A stretch of DNA of 64,000 nt, from NCBI GenBank assembly GCA_008360975.2, contig CM039187.1, positions 18,431,094 to 18,495,093 of the forward strand, in the 5' to 3' direction. This DNA comes from Lichenostomus cassidix (lineage: Eukaryota; Chordata; Aves; Passeriformes; Meliphagidae). Positions 44,580 to 55,600 of the stretch are shown piece by piece. Under the pieces are notes generated by a model, which saw only the letters and a program-made list of their open reading frames with translations, did no database searches and was not told where the DNA came from. The stretch's first letter is position 1. The number at the start of each line of letters is the position of its first letter. Both the position numbers and the translations under genes were made by a program.

Positions 44580-45887
44580 CAAGCCAGCCAAGCCCTTCAG
44601 GCAATTTTTGCTCCATGTATTGTTCAGGAGCAGGGGTTTCCTCCCTCCCCTCCCATCTCCTAATGAAATCCCCCAAGCCTTCCTTGTTTCTCCCGCCTCA
44701 CCCCCTGCTGCCAAAGGGTACTCACGCAGGCATGCTCTCAGGGATTTTGTCTCATGTAGTTGGAGCAGGACAGGCTGTCAGGATGGGGAAATCTTTTACT
44801 TGCTAAGGTTGTTGGTGACAGAGGCTTAGCCCTCCAGAGTCCCTTCAAAGCCCTCATTGCTCTCTTCCTTTGCTAGCCATTTGATTCGGGGCATCCCTTC
44901 ACCCCATTCCACCCTGACCTGCCCCTGCCTTCTCCTACCTCACCCCTGCAGCCACACACATGTGCACCAAGCCTGTTCATGGCTGGAGGGATGAAGGTGT
45001 AAAATTGCTGCATATCCTCTCAGAGCCGCAGGTCCTGGCCGTGGGACCATCCGCCTGCATGGACATATACGTGCAGCTACCTCCATCCCCTGCCTTTTGA
45101 AGCTACTTGAGATGCACTTGGCATGGATGGGGCAACCCACCTCTCCCCATCAGTGTAGCTGCCCCCAGTTAGACCTTTCCCTGCAATGCTTCTGGCACTG
45201 CACTGAGGCAGGACAGAAAGCAGAGGCTCCTGGCAAATGGTCCTTCTCACAACATCCCTGCCCACATGCTCTTGCCTTCAGGCTGGGCCTCACACCAGGT
45301 TCCCACGTGCTTTCCCTGAGCAGCACTGAACTGACAGCCCAGGTGCTCCTGGGTTCTCCACAAAAGAGAAAAATGGCTGTGAAGGCATCTGGAGCTACAC
45401 AGTTCTGAAGGCCACCAGCACTGGGTGCTCCCCTATGGCAGAAAGCAGAGGTGAGAGGCTTTGCCATGCTTGGTTCTGCTCACCTCTGTCCCCTGCTTCA
45501 AACCTAATTTCTATACACAGAGAAAATGAGTTCCCCTCCCCCAGCATTTGTTTCTTTTTGCCTCCCATTGCACATGAAAATGCTGACGGATTTCTCTGAT
45601 CACTAGCCATGCTGGCTAGTGGCTAAAGCAGTTCATTTCAGACCCTGTGCAGGTATTTCTTTCCATATATTATAGTGAATAATGTATCCCCAGCCATGCA
45701 GCACAAGGCTTATAAGGCTATCTCAGTATTCTGGTGACAGCTTTAAACCACTCGACCATTGACCATTCAGGTCTCATGGTTTATAGAGTCACCAGCACAC
45801 CTTGACAGGGTTATAGCCTACTTATTGGTATAAAGCATGGTTAGGGATACATTATTATAGCACGTTGCTTCTGAAACGGGGCCGTGT
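44580..45887. other. Non-coding spacer
   Basis: Mixed sequence. Frames of 103-105 codons at 45097-45467 on both strands overlap and carry no domain. Confidence 0.5.
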
Positions 45888-45899
45888 GCCACCGGTGGC
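45888..45899. repeat. 12-bp perfect palindrome
   Basis: GCCACCGGTGGC is perfectly self-complementary and lies in a locally CpG-containing stretch. Confidence 0.9.
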
Positions 45900-48800
45900 C
45901 TAGAGAGCCCTTGCTGGTGATCTGCAAAGGGCTGTTGATGTGGACAGCCCAATTAACATCTACCTGCTAAACCATGATGAGCAATTGCTGGAGTGACCTG
46001 AGAGACAGTGGTCACTCTAAGGCCCTGGAGGGCCAGTGGTGCAGGTGGCTCTGACAAGAGGGGGACTGCAAAGAGCTGCTTTCCATCAAAGCTGGCACCC
46101 AACTATACCTGAAGACCTCTCTTTAACACCAGTGATCCAGCAGCCACTATGCAGGTTGCCACAAGGATGAGAAATGCCTGGGAGACCGCTGCTTCCACAC
46201 TAAGTGGTTTACATCCACCTTTTCTGGAATGCTTTTGTTTGGATGCAACCTGGCCATCTTGTTTCTCTACAAATGCCAATTTGGCTTGGCTCATGCTGAA
46301 CACTTATTAACAATTGCTAGAGTTAAGGTAGTTAATCACTACAGCTAAGGTTGAAATCTCACTTTTCTTCTGATTTCAGATCTCAGGTCTGCAAGCTTTT
46401 CCCATCTCCCACAGAAAGGTTTCTTCCTTGTTTCCATTGTTTCAGTCTTGCTCCCCAGTTAGTGATTTTATTATACAGTTTCCAGGGATTGTTTGAATTA
46501 CCTTTGAATGCAACATGTTCTTGTTGCTGTTGCAGAGCTGTGACAATTTAACAAACAAGTCAGGTTAAAAATGTTGACCTCAGGTTACTTCCTGATCTCA
46601 CTCAATTTGTTAAATATTGAGCCAAATTTGGAGAAAAATTACCTTGGTACTTTGAAAGCCCTCAAAAACTGGAACTCAGCAATAATGTTTTAAAATTTCT
46701 CTCCTTGCACTCCTTCTTTAAGTGCTGTTATAGGAAATATTTGTTGAGGATATTTCATCTATAGGACTGGTTAAATGGATCTATTACAGAATTACTATAT
46801 GCCAATGTTCAGGATGCCTCTGAAACAAATGGACTCATTTTCTCAAATGTTGTGTTTAAGTCTCAGTGAGCTCTCGACCACAGCCCCATTTGACATATGC
46901 CTCTTCAGTGTCTTCTCTTAGTTTCCTCTGCAGCCTTGATCCTACAGAGATTTATGCTTGTGATTAACTTTGGGCATGTAAATAGCCCCTCTGATGGTTA
47001 CAGTTAACAGTGTGAGCATCCTCTGATGGGGCTCAGGCTGCCTCAGCCCCACTCTTGTGGGTGCTGCTGCCACATGTGCACAGTTCAGGATCAGCCAGCT
47101 GCACAGACCTGGCCTAGGTCAGGCATCCTTGCAGCATCACATTTTACCAAGTTAGCCACAGCACACACTGCACAGCTTTTGTGCCAGCTTCAATTTTATT
47201 CCAGCTTTCTGCAAGCTACAGGGGGATGACAGGCGATATTTTAAGGTATAAAGCCAGAGTCACAGACAAATAACACCGAATGCACATTGAGTCTGTCAGG
47301 AGAAGTTAACCTGTCAGCACTCCCTGAAAGGATCTGCATTAGCAGATCAGCTTCACATCAGATCAGCATTTGTGTCATGTGGCCACAGTCTTTCTGACCC
47401 AGTACTCGGAGCCCTAAAGCCTGACTTTCTCGCCTGTTGAATCCAGGCTTCAGTAGGTTTAAGACAGCAGGGTGATTGCTTACCTTTGCACAGTAAGTTC
47501 TGCTAGTGTAAGGCTTTGGTGGAGTTTTCAAAAAAGGGAGACAAAATCCTATAATGTGTAGATGTGAGGCTATTAGTCTTTCCACAATCTTTTTCACTAA
47601 AGAAGGGGAAGGCACAAGACACTGAAGACAAATAAGCAGACAAACTTTTGTAGATGTACATTTTTACAGTCTTTTCATTGCTTGCACAAACTGGTATACA
47701 TGGGAAGGGTGTGTGAGATGGCACTGACAATATAGATATACTGAGACTTTGGAGGGACAAATTGGTTGCTTTGCATTCAGCTTCTCAGTTCAGGTTTCCA
47801 CTTCAAGCACAATAAATCCCTGAGTCCAGGATCACATCTCTCCTTCCCTTAACACAAATTGCTTTGCCAGGTCCTGAGTTCCTGCCGCTGGGACATGCCA
47901 CACCAGTACTAAACCAGGAGTGCAAGGGGAGGAACCAGGCCCACCTCCGTAAAAGGACAGATAGATCATAGTGCAGATGGAACAACCAAGGGATACACAA
48001 CTAATTATATGCACAAGTGTGGGGTATTTATTACTGTAAAATGCTCACAAAATTCATAGGCACCTAAGACTTATGATGGCATTATCCACCGCCACTGGAG
48101 AATTAATGGGCAGCCTTTTCCCTGTGCTGAAGCAGACAACGGAGGGGGGTACTCTGTCATCCAGAGGTGAGAGCAGGGAATGAATGCATAGACAGTACTC
48201 CCCTCTAATGCTAATGGACCCTAGCACTGAGATTAGATTTACACCCTCCCTCTAAATGTACACCAGGGGAAGGCAGCTCCCCCAGGCTGCCTTCCCAACA
48301 GTCTGGTGCTGCAAAAGCTGCTCTCTGCTCACCCTGCCTTGTCCCCACTGGCCTCCACACCGGCCAGCACAGGCTGTCCTGCTCCCCACATCTGCCATGC
48401 CTGGCTTTGCAGACAAGGACTGCTCACATTTTCCTCTGGCCAGTGCCTCAAGGCAGTGATGAGCAGGGCAGCATTTGTCCCCCTGCACGATCCCATCAGA
48501 GCCTCCAGTTCACTCCTTTGCATGTACTCAGCACCCCAACAGGATGCTGGGCAGCAGCTGGTGCTGCAGCCCTCAGCCCCATGGGAACACCACACCATCC
48601 TGCAGAGGGTTAAACGGTCCTTTTATAATCTCAGCTCACCCAAGGAACAGAAGCATGGAGAAATTATCCTTCCCCTTCCCTTCCAGCATCTTTGCCTTGG
48701 GATGGGAGGGGGATTTTGACGTGAGGAATAAGAAACCTAACAAAAAGGAATGCATAACTATTGATCTTCAGCTTGCAGAAGAGGCAGGCCAAAGATATTC

Positions 48801-49139
48801 AGGAAGAGAAAGACAAGCCATCAGAAAAGTTCTCATAGATACATTTTTCCACTACGGCTCCATGTTTGGCCCAAGTCCCTTAGCAGATCCAGTGCTAGTC
48901 CCCAGCTCTAGCCCTGGAAGGAGCTGGAGCTCAGGAGGCACAGCCCTGGAGACTGGGAGGAGCATGGTGGTGCTCACACAGCTCTCACTAACACAGCCAG
49001 GAGCACAGGCACGGCAGAAGGTGAGAGGAAGGACTCCCACCACAGGTTTGAACAGCCCAGCTTTGGGAGCAGCCTTCCCTCCTCCCTGGCGGTGGGATTG
49101 CTCCTGGGCAACATCACCCCACGCGCGGCGGGAGTGACC
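45900..49139. other. 3.2-kb non-coding spacer
   Basis: Positions 46540-46860 are AT-rich; 48260-48620 and 48880-49130 are GC-richer. A 220-codon frame (48475-49137, plus) overlaps a 137-codon frame and shows no domain. No named repeat is clear. Confidence 0.5.
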
Positions 49140-49375
49140 ACAGCCCTGCTAAAGAACTCCCTGCAAATAATTCACACCAACTTGTTTAAAGGAGCAAATG
49201 GGTTTAATTATTAGTTACAATCTTGTCAATAATTATCACCCCATCTGTGGGTAATAAATGGCAGCTTCTCACAGACTGCATCATTAGAGTTTAAGGACAC
49301 CAATGGGGTGCATTAAAATGCTGAGGAAAGCATTGATCTGGTGTAAAAATGCTCTTTACAAATTACAGACACGGG
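49140..49375. promoter_or_regulatory. Strong candidate conserved enhancer
   Basis: AT-rich sequence shows tight homeodomain clustering: GGGTTTAATTATTAGTTAC, CAATAATTATCACCCC, GGGTAATAAATGGC, GCATCATTAGAG and GTGCATTAAAATGC. It is free of repeats and open exons. It follows a GC-rich, CpG-containing stretch (ACGCGCGGCGGGAG near 49120). Confidence 0.48.
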
Positions 49376-52300
49376 TCAAGCCCGCCAGTGAGTCCTCCCT
49401 CTTCCCGTCTGATGCCAGCCTGCCCTCTCCTCTCACCGTGCTTCCTCCCAGTACCCCCAGCCCATGGCTGCTGGAAAGACAAAGACCCCAGCAGATCTAG
49501 ACCTTATGTAGGACTCTGGGCTTTATAGAGTGAAGGTTGTGCAGGTATGACAGGGCTGGCATAAAGCACCACAGCTCCATCCTGGTCAGCTCTGCTGCTT
49601 TATTCCCACTAAGGGGCTGGTCATCTCCACAGCACTTTTTATCCAATTGGCAAAAGGAGTAGGATGATAAAGGCAATGTTTCCCAAAATGCAGCTACTTC
49701 TAGGGTGGAAAAGCATCGGTCATCACACAGCAGGACTTCTTTGAGGAGAAATGATAACTCCTTTTTTTTTTTTTTTTTTTTTTGTGAGGGGGTGTTCTTT
49801 TTTGGTTTTGATTAATTTTTTTTTCCATTCAAACTGCAGGCTTGAATATAGGCCGGCAGAATGCAATTATCCAGGCTGGAATTTGGCCAAAATGCTGGGG
49901 CTAGCAGTCCTACTGTTTCAAAATATGCCACAGTACTCTAAATGATCACATCTTGCAGGACTTGATTTTGCATTTCATCCAAAACAATGTTGGGAAGTTC
50001 ATGAGTAGGATAAGCAAAAACTAGTCCCACTTATCTCTGTACCTGATGAAAGCTCTTCCCAGAATGGCTCCTGAAATTGTTTTAATTTCTGTGCAAAATA
50101 TTGAAAGCAGTGGTTTTATTCCCTTCACAAATTCTCTGCCACCAGTTTGCATTTTTTCAGTGAAAAATACATCAAATTTCAGAAGGAGAAGCCTGAGTGA
50201 AACAAGATATTTCAATTTGAAAACAAAAATAAAAAGGGAAAGGGGGTTTCTTTCATTTACAACAGTATTTTAGATGAACATTCTTTTTCTTCTAGGTTTT
50301 GTTTTTGTGATTCAGCCTGTTAGGACAGACAGGGGATTAAGATAGCTAACGGACAGTCTTTATTGGCAAACAAAACTAACACCTAAATGTCTCTTTGCAT
50401 GTACAAGTGGTAAACTCTTCATTAAAAGAGAGCTACATTGACAGAGGCAGACTGGGCTACAACTGAGCCACAGTGTAAATAAACCTCTGCCAGGGCCCAT
50501 ACAAACACCATCCCTCCTATGCTTGCAACCAATTCCCTCAGTATTAAATGGCTCCAAATGCTCCCTGTTGTTTTGAATACTATGCAAATATTGTCAGAAG
50601 GATGCACACTCTGTTTTAAAGATACCTCAGATACAGCCATACCAACCAAACTTCTTTGGAAGGCAACATCAGGACTTGCACTTTCTCTTTTTACTTCACC
50701 AAACGAAATTTATCTGCAGAATGAATGGTATTTTTAGCTGCCTCAGGCTGTGTGCTAGCTCTTGCTGAATTTGGCCAATCATCCCCCACAAGGGAAGAAT
50801 AGAAAATGAAAAGGTAATTTTGAAAAGTCAAAATATTTCATTTTCTATTTTGGAAAAAGGATCATTATAATTGATTTTTTTGTGCTGAAATGTCTTCGCA
50901 TTGTGAAACACAACTGTTTTTCTAGAAAGGACAGTGGCCATCTATAAAAGTACATCTCATTGAGGCTGGAAAAGTTACAGTGTCCTGTTTTACTGGAATA
51001 GGTAGAAAAACCTCCACCTTAGGTTAACCAGGGAAAACCAAAAGCTCTCTTAATTTTCAGTTGGACAAATGAAAGAAAATGAATGAAAGGGATATTCAGT
51101 AGCAATTCCAGATGCCACAGCTGCTGGGAGCTCAAAAGGAGAATGTGGAACATCTGATCAGCTCTACAGCATCACCAGTACATGTCTCCTACAATGGCTT
51201 TGGTGTCCCTGCTCTCTGCACGTCTTTACTGGGAAATCTCAAATTCTTGCTCATCTCACACATATCAACCACACTTAGATGAACTGTCCCAGTGCTGCCT
51301 TTGCCCAGCTCACATCTAGTCTCCATCACATCCCTTTCTGCTGCTGAGAAGAATATAAAAAAGAAAAATAAACTGGATGCAGGAAATGCCAAATTCAGTT
51401 CTTAATTTGTAGTCATTCGTACTCTACTCCTAAATACCATGGTAATTCCTTTGATTTTCTGAAAACGTAAGTGGATCCTAAAAAGCAGTGTGACTTTTTG
51501 GCATCCTGCACCAGAAGCAAATTATTCCCATGTTGTAATGCATCATGCACAGTAAGGTCTGCATGAGAACTGGAGCTGGCCACTGCACAAACACAATTCC
51601 ACCAGTGAAGCTTCCAGCCTCATTCATAGTACCTGCTCTTCAGTTTTGTTCTTGTTTAAAAAATGCCATGTCACTTAATTGACTGATTCCATGCCACAAG
51701 CAGTTTGCAAACACACTTGTTTGAAGAAGATATGCCCTGGCTGATTTGGAAAATCCCTAAGCAGTGCATTCAAAATAACTCAGAACTGATTAATGACAAG
51801 TTGAGCAAATAGAGGGAATGAAGGGCCTGGCACAGGCTGTGGTTAGTTAGAATTTGCTGAGTTCACTCCAACTAATTTTGTACCTTCTTCCATTTCACTT
51901 TCTGCAAAATTCCCAGCAAATCGCTTTACAGTGAGGCATGTGTTGCAAAACAGAGTGTAATGAATAGACAGAGGAGAAAAATCACAACAAAACAAAAAAC
52001 TCCCTGGGTAAATATTTGTGTTGGAAACTGGACCTCAAGATTCACTGCCTGCAGCCAGGGGTAAGAAACATTACAGGTCCACTCAAAACAAAGGCAACTC
52101 AAAACTGGGAGGTGGGGTTGTGAGTGAGCTGGTCAGAGCCAGTGCAACCTCTCTAGCATCAGGGAACTGTGTCTTTTATTGTAGCTGAAGATTCTAACCC
52201 TGCATTCGTGCACATACACTCATGGGTGTTCACATATTTAATGCAAACACACACAAGTGCGGGCGCTCACACATTCTTAAAATGTATGTGCATATATTCC

Positions 52301-52504
52301 TATATTCACAATGAACTGTTTATGAGCAAGCTATCAAGAAAGAGTTTTCACTGAAATTATTCAGTGAATGACTTCAAACAATGAATACATTGCAGGAAAT
52401 GGCGATTGGCTCCAGAGCAATCCACAAGCAGAAAAGAAGGCATAAGCAGTTGAATAAATGGGTGGCTATGAATTACTCATTTAGCTGCATTATCTTCTTG
52501 TGGT
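49376..52504. other. 3.1-kb AT-rich spacer
   Basis: It contains the 22-T run, one POU octamer (50582-50589) and many short A/T runs, but no block as distinct as the candidates elsewhere. No gene is supported. Confidence 0.45.
49762..49783 (+). repeat. Homopolymer, 22 T
   Basis: Uninterrupted run of 22 T residues. Confidence 0.97.
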
Positions 52505-52652
52505 CCAAATTCAGCAAATGTCTAAACACCCACTTCCCATTAAGAGCATGAATAGTCCCATTGATTCAATAGGGTTATTTTCTCTGCCTTCCATGGGGCA
52601 ACTCAAATACTTAAATTTAAGCAAGTGCTTAAAGTGCTTTGCTGAATCAGGA
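52505..52652. mobile_element. Fold-back element (MITE-like), about 150 bp
   Basis: The two halves are inverted copies. ATTCAGCAAA (52509-52518) pairs with TTTGCTGAAT (52638-52647), and at the centre AATAGTCCCATTGA pairs imperfectly with TCAATAGGGTTATT. The right half, 'TTAAGCAAGTGCTTAAAGTG' then 'CTTTGCTGAATCAGG', matches a widespread old sauropsid palindromic repeat that I know by its 'AAGCACGTGCTTAAGTGCTTTGCTGAATC' end. The family name is uncertain, but the inverted structure is visible directly. Confidence 0.6.
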
Positions 52653-52682
52653 GGTATGTCCACACTGTATATACCTGTGTTA

Positions 52683-52745
52683 TACAGAAGGTCAGATTAG
52701 CTGATCCAAGAATCCTTTATGGTCTTAAGATCTATAAATCTATGA
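52683..52745 (+). mobile_element. Old CR1-like 3' tail
   Basis: 'CAGAAGGTCAGATTAGCTGA' followed by 'TCCAAGAATCCTTTATGGTC' and 'TTAAGATCTATAAATCTATGA' resembles the terminus of older sauropsid CR1/L3-like elements (AGGTCAGACTAGATGATC...GGCCTTAAAATCTATGAATCTATGA). It is truncated to about 60 bp. Confidence 0.6.
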
Positions 52746-53039
52746 ATAAAACCAGCCTTTGCTGCAATTGCTTCTCCATAACCTTCCTGAGCACTGAAAT
52801 TCATCCACACCCCAAAAATATTAATAAAACACTCCATACTTAACTCTTTTCATATTATACTAAGTACACCACTAAATAAACCTCTTAATATTCCAGTATA
52901 TTTTGCAATGAACATTTTCCTGGTACGCTAGAGCGGTTCCTCCTTTTGTGCCATCCAGAACACAATCCCCATGAAATACTGCAGTAAACATTTCTCTGAG
53001 TACTACAGCAAACACTACCAGCATTAGCAGATTAACCAT

Positions 53040-53165
53040 TCCACTGAGCGCCATATTAAGCACACGTTTAAACACTGAGAAAAGACGTATAGCCTCCTCT
53101 TTCCACTGCGCCTCGTTACCCTGCCGAGATCCATATTTTTCTGCGCGGAGTCGACCAGCCCTGCA
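53040..53165. promoter_or_regulatory. Candidate CpG-retaining element
   Basis: GAAAAGACGTATAGCC, CTGCGCCTCGTTACC and TTCTGCGCGGAGTCGACC give about eight CpGs within 110 bp of otherwise AT-rich surroundings. This is unusual for unselected bird DNA. No start codon or splice context supports an exon. Confidence 0.35.
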
Positions 53166-53639
53166 TGTACCTGCTCTGCTCCCTCCCCTCCCAATGCCTC
53201 TCCTTCTCTTTTTTTCCTCCTCCTTGTTTTGTTCATCCTGGGCCTATTCCTCTGGCTTGGAAAATTTGTCAGGGGCCAGGAAGGAGGGGATAAGAGGGGG
53301 TCAGAGGATTTGGCACATTGTTCAACCACAAAATCAACACCAAATCTATATTGTGTGCATTTCTCTGCCTCTCTGTCTCTCTCAGCACTGCTGAAGTCGT
53401 TGATGGAGAAACACAGGTTAAGTGTGGGTCCCCCTTCCCTGGATCAAAAGAATGAAGTAGCAGGTCTTGACTGGTGTAATTTTGAATTATAAAGCATTGT
53501 TTGGGTTTTACAGGTGTACTTTAATGTCAGCAAAATTACCATGCTCAGAATCTTCAATGGATTAATCTTCAGCAAGTGTTTAAGAGCCACTGACTCGTCT
53601 CTTGTTGCTGACAAACCATCTAGATTCAACCCATGGTTC
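53166..53639. other. Non-coding spacer
   Basis: T/C-rich patches at 53200-53230 and a CTCT-rich stretch near 53360-53385. Nothing else is recognised. Confidence 0.5.
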
Positions 53640-53719
53640 TGTTCAGCTTTTCTCCTTTCCCTCCTCTCTCTCTTTTTTCCTCTCCTTTTTCCTCTTTTTT
53701 TTTTTTTTTTTTTTTTTTT
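53640..53719 (+). repeat. Polypyrimidine tract ending in 25 T
   Basis: About 80 bp of nearly pure C/T ends in an uninterrupted run of 25 T (53695-53719). The tract directly adjoins the candidate element at 53.73 kb. Confidence 0.95.
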
Positions 53720-53960
53720 ACTAGCAATTTGATGTTTGATCATTTGAGGCAATGAGGCGGAGGGTAATTTACGTTATCAGGGAGGTATGAGGGGTGCTGG
53801 GAACCCAGACGCAAGGCCCATTCGCCTGCTAAAGCGCCATCGTAATGTAATGAGACTCCAGTCAAGTGCAGCTAGTAATGGAGAGGAACATTTCCCATTC
53901 ATCTGCCTACCTGAGACTCCACCGAATACGACAATAACTTTTGCACGGGAGGAGCAGGGG
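53720..53960. promoter_or_regulatory. Strong candidate conserved element
   Basis: The block keeps many CpGs in non-island DNA: GAGGCGGAGGG, TTTACGTTATC, AGACGCAAGG, TTCGCC, AAAGCGCCATCGTAATG, CCGAATACGACAATAAC and GCACGGG. Homeodomain words GGTAATTTACG, GTAATGTAATGAG and GCTAGTAATGG lie between them. A 70-codon frame (53787-53999) is open across part of it but shows no domain. Confidence 0.48.
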
Positions 53961-53979
53961 GGGACACGGGGAAGGGGGG
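53957..53979 (+). other. G-quadruplex candidate
   Basis: Three long G-runs (seven, four and six G) separated by ACAC and AA fit an intramolecular quadruplex if the long run is split. It caps the element at 53.72-53.96 kb. Confidence 0.5.
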
Positions 53980-54710
53980 CCAGAGTCCCTATGGCATGAC
54001 TCCCTCTGTCTCACAGAAAAGCACCACAGCCTCATCCTTTAGACCGTTGAGGGAAGCAAATTAACACAACCCAGGAAGTCACAAAACAGGTTGTTGGAAG
54101 TGCTTAACCCTTCCCATATCCTTTCCAGTGGGCACCTGGTCAGCACACACCCCCAGCCTTTCTCTGTGACTGAGTCCCCTCCTTAGACCTGCATCCCTTA
54201 GGGCAGAGGTGGACCCTTGTGCAGAGGGAGCTTGCAGAGGATGGACCCACCAGAACAGGCCATTGGGAAGGTGCCTGCACATCAGATAGCAAAAGTTGTA
54301 AAAATGAGTAAACAATTTCCCAGAAGTGCTCCAATGCTGTTTCCCTCTAAAGGGGTTTCTAAAGAAAGCCCTTTTCCCTGATTGCTCCTAGCCAGCTCCA
54401 TCACTTACCCACATGTGTGGCTTCCTGTTACAAAACCAGAGTTTTGGGAAACCCCTTCCCTTTGTTTTCAAGTGTGGTAAACAGGACGTAGAGATTGCGT
54501 CAACCATTTCTTTTAATACCATTTTTTAATATCAGTTACAAACAAACAAAATCTAAATCCCACCCCACACTCCTAGTGCCATGGATGTCCACCACTGGGG
54601 TAATTTCATTCCCCTTGGACTTGTCTGAGCAGCCTCCTCCTGCCATGCACTCTAGAGAAACAGATATAACTTCACTCCACAGTGTCCTGGGCATGGCTGT
54701 TCCCATGATG
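53980..54710. other. Non-coding spacer
   Basis: Mixed unique sequence with short overlapping frames. Nothing is recognised. Confidence 0.5.
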
Positions 54711-54760
54711 AGCATATTTACATCACCATGACCATCAGAGAAACTGAGGCACAGAATAGT
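54711..54760 (-). repeat. Possible MIR-type fragment
   Basis: 'AGCATATTTACATCACCATG' then 'CAGAGAAACTGAGGCACAGA' follows the reverse MIR core (ATTATCCCCATTTTACAGATGAGGAAACTGAGGCACAGAG). Confidence 0.45.
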
Positions 54761-55369
54761 GCTCCATGCCATGCCATGCTAATAAAATCCAAGGGCTTGT
54801 GTCTTTTTTCAGAGAATGAGTTTCCAAGGATGATGGGAGTAATTTCTGTGTCCTCCCCACCTTCCAAACTCTGCTCTTCAGCCCTGGCCCTTGCCTGTAT
54901 AACCTTCCTGGCTGCAGATTCACTTTCCACTCTGCCTGTGTAGACAGGGCCTCCCAGCAGCACAATAATAACCACTGCAGAAATAGCACTACCAGCAATA
55001 GCAATGATGCAAATATTCAAGTTCTCACAGGCAATCCTGCTACTCTGCACACTTTGTTTGCAAGCTCAGGGTAATTATAGCTTGAGGGAACCTCCTGGAT
55101 GTAAACAGATCTCCTGGTACAAAGACCTCAACACATGTCAAGGGGTGTAGGTGGCAGGGACAAGATACAGGGGAAGGAGAGATTAATTTCCTTCATCAGC
55201 CTGTCCTGAGCTTGCTGTTTGTTCCCAGAACTCAGCCTGAGAACGGGAGAGAGAGGAAAGGAGAGGGGGAGCTGAGGTCTCTCCCTCCCAGCCCTCACCA
55301 AATTCCTGCCACATGGACCCTTCCAATTATATCCACGTTTGAAAGGCTGCTGTCAGGATGAAAGGCACA
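54761..55369. other. Non-coding spacer
   Basis: One POU octamer (55007-55014) is present, and a purine-rich patch lies at 55240-55275. No gene is supported. Confidence 0.45.
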
Positions 55370-55600
55370 GAGCAGTAATGAACTGACGATTAATTTGCAG
55401 TTGGCTCACCCAGTGCGTGAGTGTCTCTCAGGCTCGCTGCATGCGGGTGCTAAATATGACGATGTCAGCAATTGTCAGCCAGAGCCAGGGTTACCCTTAA
55501 TAAGAGTCTCTCTCACCGCTGCCTGATTGCCTGTTGCCAGCTTCCGGCGGCTCCAGCCCGGCTCCCCATCCTTCTGACGGCGAGGGGAGCTCTGTACCAG
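55370..55600. promoter_or_regulatory. Candidate enhancer with paired MAF-type half-sites
   Basis: AACTGACGATTAATTTGCAG is followed by CpG-bearing words (CAGTGCGTGAG, GGCTCGCTGCATGCGGGTGC, TATGACGATG). GTCAGC occurs at 55464-55469 and again at 55474-55479, exactly 10 bp apart. The first is extended to GTCAGCAATT, the reverse complement of AATTGCTGAC, which is the AT-rich half-MARE pattern known for large MAF factors. Downstream sequence (55540-55590) is CpG-rich. Function is inferred from motifs only. Confidence 0.42.

Noticed and set aside
48475..49137. 220-codon frame, plus strand
   Set aside because: Competes with overlapping frames in GC-rich DNA and resembles no protein family I know.
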